64,000 bases of DNA from Lysobacterales bacterium (GTDB lineage: Bacteria; Pseudomonadota; Gammaproteobacteria; Xanthomonadales; Marinicellaceae): the NCBI GenBank assembly GCA_026988115.1, contig JALSLV010000047.1, positions 1 to 64,000 on the forward strand, given 5' to 3'. Every line of letters begins with the position of its first letter. Positions within the stretch are counted from its first letter, which is position 1. Both the position numbers and the translations under genes were made by a program. The notes under the pieces are model-generated. The model ran no database searches. It was not told the DNA's origin and saw nothing but the letters and a program-made list of their open reading frames with translations. Positions 55,951-64,000 of this stretch are shown here, piece after piece.

Positions 55951-57129
55951 ATGAACAAAGAGAAAAGCTACTCAAGCAGTGGTTTAAAAATATTCCTATG
56001 GGTTGCATTAGTCCTGTTAGTCAATGGCTCTGCACTGGCAAAGTCATCACTTAACATGACGCAAGGCGTAACCGAATTTTCAAAAATTGCCTATGATTTA
56101 CACATGATTGTTTTATGGGTTTGTGTCGTCATTGGTGTATTGGTGTTTGGTGCTATGATTTATTCTATGTTTGCTCATAGAAAATCAAAAGGTGTTACCG
56201 CTGCGCAGTTTTCACACAGCACCACAGCGGAAATAATATGGACAGTTATTCCCATTGTTATTTTGATTATTATCGCTTTTCCTGCAACAAAAGCACTGAT
56301 AAAGATGGAAGCACCAACCGATGCCGAGGGCAAAAATATTGTTATGGACATGACAATTAAGGTCACAGGCTTTCAATGGAAATGGAAATACGATTACTTA
56401 GATGAAGGCATTTCATTTTTAAGTACATTGAAATCTGACAGCAATACTGCTCGCCAAATTGGATCAGGAATAAACCCAGCAACAGTTGAAAATTATTTAT
56501 TAGATGTTGATCATCCATTGGTGATACCTGTTGATACAAACATCCGCATTTTGTTAACGGCTAATGATGTTATTCATTCTTGGTGGGTTCCAGAATTTGG
56601 GTGGAAACGCGATGCGGTTCCTGGTTTTGTCAATGAAGCGTGGACAAATGTCAAAACAATCGGTACTTACCGTGGACAGTGTGCAGAATTATGCGGTAAA
56701 GACCATGGATTTATGCCAGTAGTGGTTAATGTTGTTTCAAAAGAAGATTATGCTAACTGGGTTGAATCACAAAAAGGTGAGCAAAAAGTTGCTGCCGTTA
56801 AAAACAATGCTCAGTGGTCAAAGGCGGATTTAATCAGTAAGGGCAAAGAAGTGTTTAATTCACAATGTGCAACGTGCCATCAAGCAACAGGAAAAGGCAT
56901 GCCGCCAACATTTCCTGCTTTAGATGGCAGTGCGGTTGTTAATGGTCCAATTGATGAGCAAATAAAGACTGTAGTTTTTGGTCGTAAAGGCACATCAATG
57001 GCGGCATTTGGTGGCATATTGTCAGAGAGTGATATCGCCGCTGCAATTACATACACAAGAAACGCTTGGGGTAATACAGCAAAAGATGCTGCACAGCCCA
57101 AAGATGTTAAAAAGATAAAGAATAGTTGA
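55951..57129 (+). CDS. coxB: Cytochrome c oxidase subunit II with fused cytochrome c (caa3 type)
   Basis: The 392-residue subunit carries the CuA centre that accepts electrons. A signal sequence (ending ALAKSS) and two membrane segments (DLHMIVLWVCVVIGVLVFGA; TTAEIIWTVIPIVILIIIAF) precede the cupredoxin domain with the CuA ligands in RGQCAELCGKDHGFMPVVV and the upstream His in DVIHSWWVP. The C-terminal extension holds a class I cytochrome c motif CATCH (about 306-310), giving a caa3 architecture. It is 12 bases upstream of coxA and heads the oxidase operon. Confidence 0.96.
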   Translation: MNKEKSYSSSGLKIFLWVALVLLVNGSALAKSSLNMTQGVTEFSKIAYDLHMIVLWVCVVIGVLVFGAMIYSMFAHRKSKGVTAAQFSHSTTAEIIWTVIPIVILIIIAFPATKALIKMEAPTDAEGKNIVMDMTIKVTGFQWKWKYDYLDEGISFLSTLKSDSNTARQIGSGINPATVENYLLDVDHPLVIPVDTNIRILLTANDVIHSWWVPEFGWKRDAVPGFVNEAWTNVKTIGTYRGQCAELCGKDHGFMPVVVNVVSKEDYANWVESQKGEQKVAAVKNNAQWSKADLISKGKEVFNSQCATCHQATGKGMPPTFPALDGSAVVNGPIDEQIKTVVFGRKGTSMAAFGGILSESDIAAAITYTRNAWGNTAKDAAQPKDVKKIKNS

Positions 57130-57140
57130 GGGTATAAATA

Positions 57141-58760
57141 ATGAGTCACGCAGAAACACATTCGCATGATCACGATCATGACCACAAGCCAAAGGGTTTT
57201 GTGAAACGTTGGTTAATGACAACCAACCATAAAGATATTGGTACTTTATACTTAATCTTTTCACTCATCATGTTTATATTTGGTGGGGCTTTAGCCATGA
57301 TAATCCGATTGGAATTGTTCCAACCTGGATTGCAATTTGTGCAACCCGATTTTTTCAACCAGTTAACCACAATGCATGCACTAATTATGGTGTTTGGGGC
57401 TGTTATGCCTGCTTTTGTTGGTTTTGCCAATTGGATGATTCCTATTATGATTGGTGCGCCAGATATGGCATTGCCACGCATGAATAACTGGTCCTTTTGG
57501 ATTTTGCCTTTTGCATTTACCATGCTTGCTTCAACATTCTTTATGGATGGGGGTGCTCCAGCTGCAGGCTGGACCTTATATCCTCCATTGGTATTACAGG
57601 GTGGTCATAATTTAGCCTTTGCGGTTTTTGCTATTCACATGTTGGGCATTTCATCCATTATGGGCGCCATTAATGTTATTGCCACCATTATGAATATGCG
57701 TGCACCAAACATGGGCTACTTAAAAATGCCACTATTTGTTTGGACGTGGTTGATTACTGCATTCTTGTTGATTGCGGTTATGCCTGTATTTGCCGGTGCA
57801 GTTACAATGTTGTTAACTGATCATTATTTTGGTACGAGTTTCTTTAATGCTGCAGGTGGTGGGGATCCAGTCTTGTTCCAGCACATATTCTGGTTTTTTG
57901 GTCATCCTGAAGTTTACATTATGATTTTACCTTCATTTGGTATTATTTCCGAAATCATTCCAACCTTCGCACGCAAGCCTTTATTTGGTTATGTGTCGAT
58001 GGTTTATGCTACTGCAGGCATTGCCTTTTTGTCATTTATCGTTTGGGCACATCACATGTTCTCAGTGGGCATGCCATTAGGTGGTGAATTGTTCTTTATG
58101 TACGCAACCTTCCTTATTTCCATCCCAACAGGTGTGAAAGTCTTTAACTGGGTTTCTACCATGTGGAAGGGTTCCATGACTTTTGAAACGCCGATGTTGT
58201 TTGCTGTTGCATTTATCATTTTGTTCACTATTGGTGGGTTCTCTGGATTGATGCTTGCAATTGCTCCTGCTGATTTTCAGTATCATGACACTTATTTTGT
58301 AGTGGCACATTTCCACTATGTTTTGGTTACTGGTGCGGTCTTTGCTATTATTGGTGGTGTTTATTACTGGATACCAAAATGGACGGGTAATATGTATTCA
58401 GAAAGATTGGGTAAGATTCATTTTTGGTGGTCTGTTATTTCCGTCAACGTCTTATTCTTCCCACAACATTTCTTGGGATTAGCAGGTATGCCACGCCGTA
58501 TCCCTGATTATTCCGTTCAATTTGCTAATTGGAATATGTGGTCAAGTATTGGTGGTTTTGCCTTTGGATTGGCACAAATATTCTTCTGTATTATTGTGTG
58601 GCGAACCATTAAAGGTAAAGGCACAAGCAAAGCAACAGACAGAGTTTGGGAAGGAGCAAAAGGATTGGAGTGGTTTATTCCATCACCTGCACCTCACCAT
58701 ACTTTCCAAGATGGAGCACCAGTAAACGATGAACATTTAGCTCACGTGTCTTCACATTAA
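57141..58760 (+). CDS. coxA: Cytochrome c oxidase subunit I
   Basis: The 539-residue catalytic subunit holds haem a, haem a3 and CuB, and pumps protons. Visible: TTNHKDIGTLYLIF at the start, TTMHALIMVFGAVMPAFVGF (haem a His), WFFGHPEVYIMILPSFGI (CuB His and the cross-linked Tyr), VWAHHMFSVG (CuB ligands), DTYFVVAHFHYVLVTGAVF (haem a3 and a His), twelve membrane segments. N-terminal His/Asp-rich tail (ETHSHDHDHDHKPK) is unusual and may bind metal. It is followed by a small membrane protein and ctaG. Confidence 0.97.
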   Translation: MSHAETHSHDHDHDHKPKGFVKRWLMTTNHKDIGTLYLIFSLIMFIFGGALAMIIRLELFQPGLQFVQPDFFNQLTTMHALIMVFGAVMPAFVGFANWMIPIMIGAPDMALPRMNNWSFWILPFAFTMLASTFFMDGGAPAAGWTLYPPLVLQGGHNLAFAVFAIHMLGISSIMGAINVIATIMNMRAPNMGYLKMPLFVWTWLITAFLLIAVMPVFAGAVTMLLTDHYFGTSFFNAAGGGDPVLFQHIFWFFGHPEVYIMILPSFGIISEIIPTFARKPLFGYVSMVYATAGIAFLSFIVWAHHMFSVGMPLGGELFFMYATFLISIPTGVKVFNWVSTMWKGSMTFETPMLFAVAFIILFTIGGFSGLMLAIAPADFQYHDTYFVVAHFHYVLVTGAVFAIIGGVYYWIPKWTGNMYSERLGKIHFWWSVISVNVLFFPQHFLGLAGMPRRIPDYSVQFANWNMWSSIGGFAFGLAQIFFCIIVWRTIKGKGTSKATDRVWEGAKGLEWFIPSPAPHHTFQDGAPVNDEHLAHVSSH

Positions 58761-58782
58761 GACATATTGAATAAACTAAAAA

Positions 58783-58896
58783 GTGGATAAAGAAGAATTA
58801 GAAAAGCGAAGAAAAGCAGCCCGTCGCACAGCGATTGGGTTGGTTTTCTTTGCGGTTGCCATTTTTGCAGCATTTTATATGCTCAATATTAGGTAA
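58783..58896 (+). CDS. Small membrane protein between coxA and ctaG
   Basis: A 37-codon frame with GTG start 58783 and TAA 58894-58896. The product has a highly charged N terminus (VDKEELEKRRKAARRTAIGL) and one membrane helix (VFFAVAIFAAFYML). Cox clusters of proteobacteria often carry a small one-helix protein at this position, thought to help assembly. Spacing supports it: 22 bases after coxA and 8 before ctaG. Confidence 0.65.
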   Translation: MDKEELEKRRKAARRTAIGLVFFAVAIFAAFYMLNIR

Positions 58897-58904
58897 TAAT
58901 AACA

Positions 58905-59417
58905 ATGAAAAAAACGGTTTTAAAAACGGCTCTCTTTGCGGTTTTAATGTTTGGCTTTGCTTTTGCTTTAATTCCTTTGTACAACACATTTTGTGAGATT
59001 ACAGGATTAAATGGAAAAACAAGTGGTCAAGTAGAGGCGAGTTTAGTTAAAAATCAAGTCATTGATGAAAACCGTAAAGTGATTGTTCAATTCGACAGCA
59101 GTGTAAATTCTGAACTTAACTGGGAATTTAGACCGACTGAGTTTGAAATGGAAGTCATACCAGGTAAATTTTATCACACGGAATTTTATGCAAAAAACTT
59201 ATCTAGTAAAGACATTACAGGACAAGCTACTTATAGCGTAACTCCTGCAAAAGCGTCTTTATATTTTAATAAGACAGAGTGTTTTTGTTTTACCAAACAA
59301 ACTTTAAAAGCACACGAAGAAGTTAAGATGCCAGTGACGTTTATCGTTGATACTAAATTGGCAAATGATGTAAAAATAATGACTTTATCATATACATTTT
59401 TTAAGTTAGAGTCGTAA
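58905..59417 (+). CDS. ctaG: Cytochrome c oxidase assembly protein CtaG (Cox11)
   Basis: The 170-residue protein delivers copper to the CuB site of subunit I. It has one N-terminal membrane helix (TALFAVLMFGFAFALIPLYN, with TFCEITGLNGKT following) and a periplasmic beta domain. The copper-binding CFCF motif is present in KTECFCFTKQTL, followed by the conserved MPVTFIVD. Position between coxA and coxC is the usual one. Confidence 0.95.
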   Translation: MKKTVLKTALFAVLMFGFAFALIPLYNTFCEITGLNGKTSGQVEASLVKNQVIDENRKVIVQFDSSVNSELNWEFRPTEFEMEVIPGKFYHTEFYAKNLSSKDITGQATYSVTPAKASLYFNKTECFCFTKQTLKAHEEVKMPVTFIVDTKLANDVKIMTLSYTFFKLES

Positions 59418-59445
59418 AGAAGAAATACATAAACAAGAGGGTAAT

Positions 59446-60321
59446 ATGTCACAAACAAACACAAATAATGATCAATACTATGTACCGCATTTAGCTAAAT
59501 GGCCAATTGTTGGTTCGATAGGCATGACGATGACAGCAGTAGGTGCTGCTATTTACATGAACAATCAATTCGATTCTCCTATTGTCATGTATTTGGGTTT
59601 CGCTACATTAATTTTCATGATGTTTGGTTGGTTCGGAGAAGTGATAAAAGAATCAGAAAGCAATAAGTATAATCCACAAGTTGATGCCTCTTTTCGCATG
59701 GGGATGATTTGGTTCATTTTCTCAGAAGTTATGTTTTTTGCTGGCTTTTTTGGCGCTCTTTGGTACGTCAGAAATATGGCAGTACCTTGGTTGGGCGGTG
59801 AAGGCACGGGTGTTTTTACAAATACAGAATTATGGTCGGGTTATGAAGGTGTTTGGCCAACAAATGGGCCTGGCAATATAGGGGGCAAATTTGAGTTAGT
59901 TGACCCATTCCATTTGCCTTTAATAAATACAGTTCTTTTAATGGCAAGTTCGATAACATTGACAATTGCTCATCATGCACTTGTTGATGGCGCTCGTAAA
60001 AAAGTTATTGGTTGGCTTATTGCAACGGTTGTTCTGGGAGCTACATTCTTATTTTTCCAAGTGGATGAATATATCGAAGCTTATCAGCACCTAGATTTAA
60101 CATTGAAATCTGGCATCTATGGTTCAACCTTTTTTATGTTGACAGGTTTTCATGGCATGCACGTGACATTAGGGGCGATTATGCTAACAGTTATTACCAT
60201 TCGAATGATGCGAGGTCATTTTAAACCTGAATCTCATTTTGGTTTTGAAGCAGTGGCATGGTATTGGCATTTTGTTGATGTCGTCTGGTTGGGTCTGTTT
60301 ATATTTGTTTATATTATCTAA
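59446..60321 (+). CDS. coxC: Cytochrome c oxidase subunit III
   Basis: The 291-residue membrane subunit stabilises the oxidase and proton uptake. Seven hydrophobic segments are visible; family motifs are YYVPHLAKWPIVGSIGMT, FRMGMIWFIFSEVMFFAGFF, LMASSITLTIAHHALVDGAR, and GFHGMHVTLGAIMLTVITIR with FEAVAWYWHFVDVVWLGLF at the end. It closes the oxidase operon; a terminator follows 30 bases later. Confidence 0.96.
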   Translation: MSQTNTNNDQYYVPHLAKWPIVGSIGMTMTAVGAAIYMNNQFDSPIVMYLGFATLIFMMFGWFGEVIKESESNKYNPQVDASFRMGMIWFIFSEVMFFAGFFGALWYVRNMAVPWLGGEGTGVFTNTELWSGYEGVWPTNGPGNIGGKFELVDPFHLPLINTVLLMASSITLTIAHHALVDGARKKVIGWLIATVVLGATFLFFQVDEYIEAYQHLDLTLKSGIYGSTFFMLTGFHGMHVTLGAIMLTVITIRMMRGHFKPESHFGFEAVAWYWHFVDVVWLGLFIFVYII

Positions 60322-60350
60322 CTTTGATAGTTATCAATAATAAGTCAGTA

Positions 60351-60377
60351 AACGCCTTAGAGATAAGGCGTTTTTTT
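60351..60377 (+). terminator. Rho-independent terminator of the cox operon
   Basis: AACGCCTTA (60351-60359), loop GAGA, TAAGGCGTT (60364-60372), then T to 60377. Confidence 0.88.
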
Positions 60378-60418
60378 ATTTCTGTATTAGAATACACCAT
60401 TTCATCAGAAAATATTAT

Positions 60419-61552
60419 ATGAAAGAAGCAAAAAAATTGTATCAACAGGGTTTGTTAAAATTTAGTCAGGGTGATTTCCCGAATGGCATAAAGGACTTTA
60501 TTGCAGCCTCTTCCCAAGATTACGCACCTGCGAGTAAGGAAATTGGATTGTGTTATCTGCACGGTATTGGTTTAAATCAAAACACAATTAAGGCAGTTAA
60601 ATATTTCAAGAAATCAAAGAAAAACTCAGAATCTCAATACGAATTAGCTAAACTTTATTATTTTGGGTATGGGTTGAAAAGAGATTTCAAAAAATCACAA
60701 AAATACTTAATTAAATCGGTCAAACAAGGTTTTAGTCCAGCGATAAACCTGATGGCATTGGCTTATCAATTAAAGAATAAAACAAAAAAATGCCAAAACC
60801 TTTTATACCATAATTTTATACTAAAGGACCTGTTTGCAACACACCTTAATAATAAAGGTTTATTGAACAAAAAAAGCAAACAAATTCAGTTTGTATCTAA
60901 ATTTAAGTGGCCAGTTAAATTTCAAAAGCAGGAAAGAGAAACGATTAATTCTAAGCCAGATATTTTTACCGTTTCAAATCTTTTATCGGCAATCGAGTGC
61001 GAATACATAAAATTTATTGCTTCTCCCTATATGAGGGAATCCATGACTGTTGATCCAATTACTGGAAATCATGTAAAGGATGAAATTAGAACAAGTTTTT
61101 CAGCGTCAATTGATTGGTTAGCAGAAGATCCTGTAATAAATTTAATAATCAAAAAGTGCACTGGACAATTTCAAGTGGCTCAAAGGCAATCAGAAGTTAT
61201 GCAGGTGTTGCATTATTCGGTAGGAGAGGAATATAAACCGCACTATGACTTTTTTGGTGGAGCTGATGGTATGCATAACTTTAATAATGAACTGCAAAGA
61301 ATAAAAACAATTTGTTTATACTTAAACGATGTAGAACAAGGCGGTGAGACGAGTTTTCCTAGATTAAAGAAAAGCGTCATACCAGAAAAAGGCAAGGTGG
61401 TGTTTTTTGAAAATATAGATTTTCAGACAGATGAACCTTATTTAGAATCTTTACATGCAGGTCAACCTGTCTTAAAGGGTGAAAAATGGTTGGCAACACT
61501 TTGGATTAGACCAGAAAATACAAACAGAGGACCAACCTATGAGTCAATTTAA
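60419..61552 (+). CDS. Sel1-repeat plus prolyl-4-hydroxylase-type 2OG/Fe(II) oxygenase
   Basis: The 377-residue product joins two parts. Residues about 1-135 contain Sel1/TPR-like repeats (KEIGLCYLHGIGLNQNTIKA, YELAKLYYFGYGLKRDFKKS). Residues about 180-370 form a P4H-type dioxygenase: YKPHYDFFGG gives His and Asp iron ligands (about 274-276), the distal His is in LHAGQPV (about 345), and the 2-oxoglutarate-binding Lys in LKGEKWLATLWIR. It would hydroxylate a protein or peptide bound by the repeats. It overlaps the next oxygenase gene by 14 bases. Confidence 0.85.
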   Translation: MKEAKKLYQQGLLKFSQGDFPNGIKDFIAASSQDYAPASKEIGLCYLHGIGLNQNTIKAVKYFKKSKKNSESQYELAKLYYFGYGLKRDFKKSQKYLIKSVKQGFSPAINLMALAYQLKNKTKKCQNLLYHNFILKDLFATHLNNKGLLNKKSKQIQFVSKFKWPVKFQKQERETINSKPDIFTVSNLLSAIECEYIKFIASPYMRESMTVDPITGNHVKDEIRTSFSASIDWLAEDPVINLIIKKCTGQFQVAQRQSEVMQVLHYSVGEEYKPHYDFFGGADGMHNFNNELQRIKTICLYLNDVEQGGETSFPRLKKSVIPEKGKVVFFENIDFQTDEPYLESLHAGQPVLKGEKWLATLWIRPENTNRGPTYESI

Positions 61553-62114
61553 ACCCAAAAGAAGTGTTTCAGTAGATGGTAGACCAATTTATGTGTTTGA
61601 TGATTTGCTCGATAAAAAAATTATCGATGAAGTTACCAATGCTCTGTCGGTAGCACCTTTTACTCATACAGAAATTGCAAGACCTGATGTTGGGGCTTAT
61701 CGTCACTGGGCTTTTAATATGCCCTTAGATAAAGCTAAGGATTTGCCTCTGGTGCAAAAGGCAAATGATGTCATTGCTTCATTATTTGACAATAAATACA
61801 GATTATACCGTTGTTATTGTAATGTTGCTTCGCATGGAGATATGCTCTACCCTCATACAGACTGTATGCCCAATGCAAAAGAAATGACAGCCCTGTGGTT
61901 TATACAAGATGAATGGAATTTTGAGTGGGGTGGTGAAACTATCTTTTATAATAAAGAGGATGATGCTGAGGTTGTTGTGACGCCAAAACCTGGAAGATTA
62001 GCCATATTTGATGGTGCTATTAAACATGCAGGCAATGCTCCTCACAAGGTGTGTACAAAACCCAGGTATACATTTGCCTTAAAATATGAGTTGATTCCTC
62101 GGACAAGCTCCTAG
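61539..62114 (+). CDS. Second 2OG/Fe(II)-dependent oxygenase
   Basis: The 191-residue product is a smaller dioxygenase: iron ligands in YPHTDCMPNA (His and Asp, about 106-108) and IKHAGNAP (His, about 163), with the 2OG-binding Arg in KPRYTFALKYEL; WGGETIFYNKEDDAEVVVTP links them. ATG 61539 is preferred (MSQFKPKRSV); earlier in-frame residues lie inside the previous gene. AGAGG is about 11 bases before it. The last codons are encoded by a 17-base word that also occurs at 8347-8363, so the native C terminus may have been altered by an element end. Confidence 0.82.
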   Translation: MSQFKPKRSVSVDGRPIYVFDDLLDKKIIDEVTNALSVAPFTHTEIARPDVGAYRHWAFNMPLDKAKDLPLVQKANDVIASLFDNKYRLYRCYCNVASHGDMLYPHTDCMPNAKEMTALWFIQDEWNFEWGGETIFYNKEDDAEVVVTPKPGRLAIFDGAIKHAGNAPHKVCTKPRYTFALKYELIPRTSS

Positions 62115-62320
62115 CTCTTAGGTAAAATAGAGTGCGCTTGTATCCAACCCATTTTTAAGGCAATAATAATTAACAGAAATAAGGCAAAACTGATTGCGAT
62201 TCTAACCGTTAAGAATCGCACCGTATTTTTGCCTTGTCCTTTGTCTCTTATCATGTAATACATGGCTAAACCAAGGTTGTATATAATAAATGCCAATACT
62301 ATAAGAATGAATATTTTCAT
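62111..62320 (-). CDS. DUF2909 twin-transmembrane protein
   Basis: The 69-residue product has two membrane helices (FILIVLAFIIYNLGLAMYYM and VRIAISFALFLLIIIALKM) joined by a conserved loop with DKGQGKNTVRFLTVR, the DUF2909 pattern. These proteins usually sit inside cox clusters. Here it is on the opposite strand beyond two oxygenase genes, and its ATG overlaps the prc stop codon (ATGA), so it is coupled to prc. Its end overlaps the neighbouring oxygenase gene by 4 bases. Confidence 0.85.
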   Translation of the reverse strand: MKIFILIVLAFIIYNLGLAMYYMIRDKGQGKNTVRFLTVRIAISFALFLLIIIALKMGWIQAHSILPKS

Positions 62321-64000
62321 GTTTTTGGTTTAGTTTTATTTGTTTGAGCCAATAATTTCTCACTTTTAAGTTCAACCAAGTCGGTCACAATTCGTGCCGC
62401 TTCCATTAGAATAAAGTCATCAGCAGGTTCCGAATTATTCTCTGTATTGGTTAACTCATCCTCATCATCAGTTTTATCAATTTCGGCATTATCATCTTCT
62501 GAATCAAATAAGATATCAACAGCAGAAATTAAAGGATTAAGTTCACCTTTGAGAATGGCTTCTCTTTTCTTCTTGCGTTCAATTTTCTTATTTTCTCGGT
62601 CTTGAGTTTCTTCCTTTCTTACTTTTTCAGAAAGAGAGACAGTAATATCCTCTTTGAGTTTGTCATATTCCTTGCGGTCTTCATCGATAAAACCAAATTC
62701 AGGATTAACCGTTTCTCTGGTCTTATAGTTTTTCCGCAAAACTGGTATATCTTGGGTTAAATTTCCTTGCATTGTATAATTTGAGCGTTTAATGCTTGTC
62801 CATGGCAATGCATTTTCGTATTCACTTTCGCCGTAACTATCTGCTCCAGCATGTGATGGAAAATTTATATCGGGAATAACACCACGATTTTGTGTGCTGC
62901 CACCGTTAATTCTAAAAAACTGAGATAAAGTTAATTTTAACTGACCCATTGGGTGTTCTTTGTTGTTGCTGTAGTTGTCTAATGGAATCAGGCTTTGAAC
63001 GGTGCCTTTGCCGAAACTGCGTTCACCAACGATAACAGCTCTACCATAGTCTTGTAAAGCAGCCGCAAAAATTTCTGAGGCAGAAGCAGAAGAACGATTT
63101 TCGAGAACCACCATTGGTTTGTCCCAGGCAACTGATTTGTCAGTGTCACGGTCAACTTGAATGTTCCCTCTTGAGTTTTTAATCTGAACCACAGGTCCTT
63201 TATCAATGAATAAACCAGTAAGATCACGAGCCTCAAGTAAAGAGCCGCCTCCGTTATTTCTTAAATCCATGACCAAAGCTTCAACATTTTTCGATTTGAA
63301 TTCTTGCAAAATCTTTCTTACATCGCGGGTCGTACTGCGGTAGTCTTTATCCCCGCGCGCTTTGGCTTCAAAATCAAGATAGAAGGCAGGTAGATTAATA
63401 ACCCCAATTTTATGCAGTTTGTCACCTGAGTGAACTTTGAGTATTTTGTATTGTGCGGCTTGTTCTTCAAGTTTAACCTTATCTCTGGTAATGGTAATGG
63501 TATGAGGCTTAGCACCAATTAGATCATCATCACTGATGACAGATAACCTAACTACTGTGCCTTTTTTGCCTCGAATTTTTTCAACCACATCATCGGTTCG
63601 CCAACCCACAACATCAACAAATTTACCCGAGTCGCCTTGACCAACGGCGACTATTTTATCGCCATTTTTAAGTCCGCCTTGTTTTTCTGCAGGACCACCT
63701 TTAATTATTTTTTTGATTGTTACGTGGTCGTCCTCAAAACCAAGCAAAGCACCAATTCCCTGTAACGAGAGGCTCATGTTGATTTTAAAGTTTTCAGATG
63801 TTCTGGGTGCTAAATACGAAGTATGAGGCTCAATCAAATTAACATAGGAGTTGATAAAATATTGAAAAACATCCTCATTATTTGATTCACTGACTCGTTT
63901 ATAGATGCGCTTATACCGTTTGGAAAGTATTTCCTTTATTTTACTTTCTTCTTTAGAAGCGAGTTTTAAATTTAAATAATCATTTTTAACTCTTTTTCTC
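62317..64000 (-). CDS. prc: Tail-specific protease Prc (C-terminal processing peptidase), 5' end beyond window
   Basis: About 560 codons are present; the reading frame is open to the window edge, so the N terminus is missing. The upstream part (SKRYKRIYKRVSESNNEDVF, then INSYVNLIEPHTSYLAPRTS) matches E. coli Prc, so a TTG around 63837 is not the start. Next come MSLSLQGIGALLGFEDDHV (PDZ domain), MDLRNNGGGSL, the nucleophile region ENRSSASASEIFAAALQD and the catalytic Lys in FGKGTVQSL, then the C-terminal DUF3340-type tail. Prc degrades SsrA-like tagged and envelope proteins in the periplasm. Confidence 0.93.
   Translation of the reverse strand, partial: RKRVKNDYLNLKLASKEESKIKEILSKRYKRIYKRVSESNNEDVFQYFINSYVNLIEPHTSYLAPRTSENFKINMSLSLQGIGALLGFEDDHVTIKKIIKGGPAEKQGGLKNGDKIVAVGQGDSGKFVDVVGWRTDDVVEKIRGKKGTVVRLSVISDDDLIGAKPHTITITRDKVKLEEQAAQYKILKVHSGDKLHKIGVINLPAFYLDFEAKARGDKDYRSTTRDVRKILQEFKSKNVEALVMDLRNNGGGSLLEARDLTGLFIDKGPVVQIKNSRGNIQVDRDTDKSVAWDKPMVVLENRSSASASEIFAAALQDYGRAVIVGERSFGKGTVQSLIPLDNYSNNKEHPMGQLKLTLSQFFRINGGSTQNRGVIPDINFPSHAGADSYGESEYENALPWTSIKRSNYTMQGNLTQDIPVLRKNYKTRETVNPEFGFIDEDRKEYDKLKEDITVSLSEKVRKEETQDRENKKIERKKKREAILKGELNPLISAVDILFDSEDDNAEIDKTDDEDELTNTENNSEPADDFILMEAARIVTDLVELKSEKLLAQTNKTKPKT

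Noticed and set aside
63837-63837. TTG start for Prc at 63837
   Set aside because: The frame stays open to the window edge and the residues upstream match the family, so the gene simply continues beyond 64000.
1-64000. tRNA or rRNA genes
   Set aside because: No T-loop, acceptor-stem pattern or ribosomal sequence was recognised on either strand by eye; a dedicated scan was not possible.

Overview
The window is AT-rich, densely coded gammaproteobacterial chromosome. The evidence is the gene order lptD-surA-pdxA-rsmA, an RpoH-type sigma factor, EttA, a short PutA, a prpB-prpC pair and a caa3-type cytochrome oxidase cluster. Many secreted or outer-membrane proteins, tandem POT peptide transporters and an M1 peptidase suggest a free-living aerobic heterotroph living on peptides and amino acids. 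Several accessory families (duplicated WYDP/GEGW C-terminal domains, DUF5916, DUF6502/DUF5666) fit marine Xanthomonadales-like lineages such as Marinicella; that placement is only inference.

Layout. 0-5.4 kb: end of a surface-glycan cluster (a Wzt-like ATPase without visible permease, two GT2 transferases, one large unusual GT-like protein). 5.4-16 kb, mostly minus strand: ettA, a membrane SRPBCC protein, a patch of small mobile-element debris, a TVNGSI-repeat lipoprotein, rpoH, sppA, an SDR/DUF302 pair and an M1 peptidase. 15.9-19.4 kb: two tandem POT transporters and an FmdB-like zinc ribbon. 19.4-24.6 kb: envelope operon lptD-surA-pdxA-rsmA. 24.7-35.3 kb: YegP-like protein, methyltransferase with a coupled small membrane protein, OYE-family reductase, repeat lipoprotein, a two-component pair resembling PdsR/PdsS, a DUF5916 outer-membrane protein, a GDPD-like protein and a patatin. 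35.3-36.4 kb: non-coding, with four perfect DnaA boxes, an IHF-type site, and two REP-like repeats, one interrupted by a MITE. 36.4-38.6 kb: prpB-prpC. 38.8-45.9 kb: a tight five-gene operon (P-loop protein, ABC exporter, alpha/beta hydrolase, OprP-like porin, seven-repeat secreted protein) behind a good sigma-70 promoter, a CRP-type site and a palindromic operator. 46-48.8 kb: a small secreted GIGG-repeat peptide, a DUF6502 protein and a DUF5666-like protein. 49.1-52.1 kb: a Ser/Thr kinase coupled to an outer-membrane protein. 52.1-55.3 kb: putA. 55.3-62.3 kb: DUF2244, coxB, coxA, a small membrane protein, ctaG, coxC, two 2-oxoglutarate/Fe(II) oxygenases and DUF2909. 62.3 kb to the end: prc, cut by the window edge.

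How the genes connect: PutA, the methylcitrate enzymes, POT transporters and the peptidase feed amino-acid and propionyl-CoA carbon into an aerobic chain ending in the caa3 oxidase. LptD, SurA, SppA, Prc and RpoH serve envelope assembly and protein quality control. The most original items are the DnaA-box cluster far from dnaA, the CRP-type controlled five-gene operon, the GIGG/DUF6502/DUF5666 set, and the MITE insertion whose empty site survives next door. No tRNA, rRNA or CRISPR array was seen.
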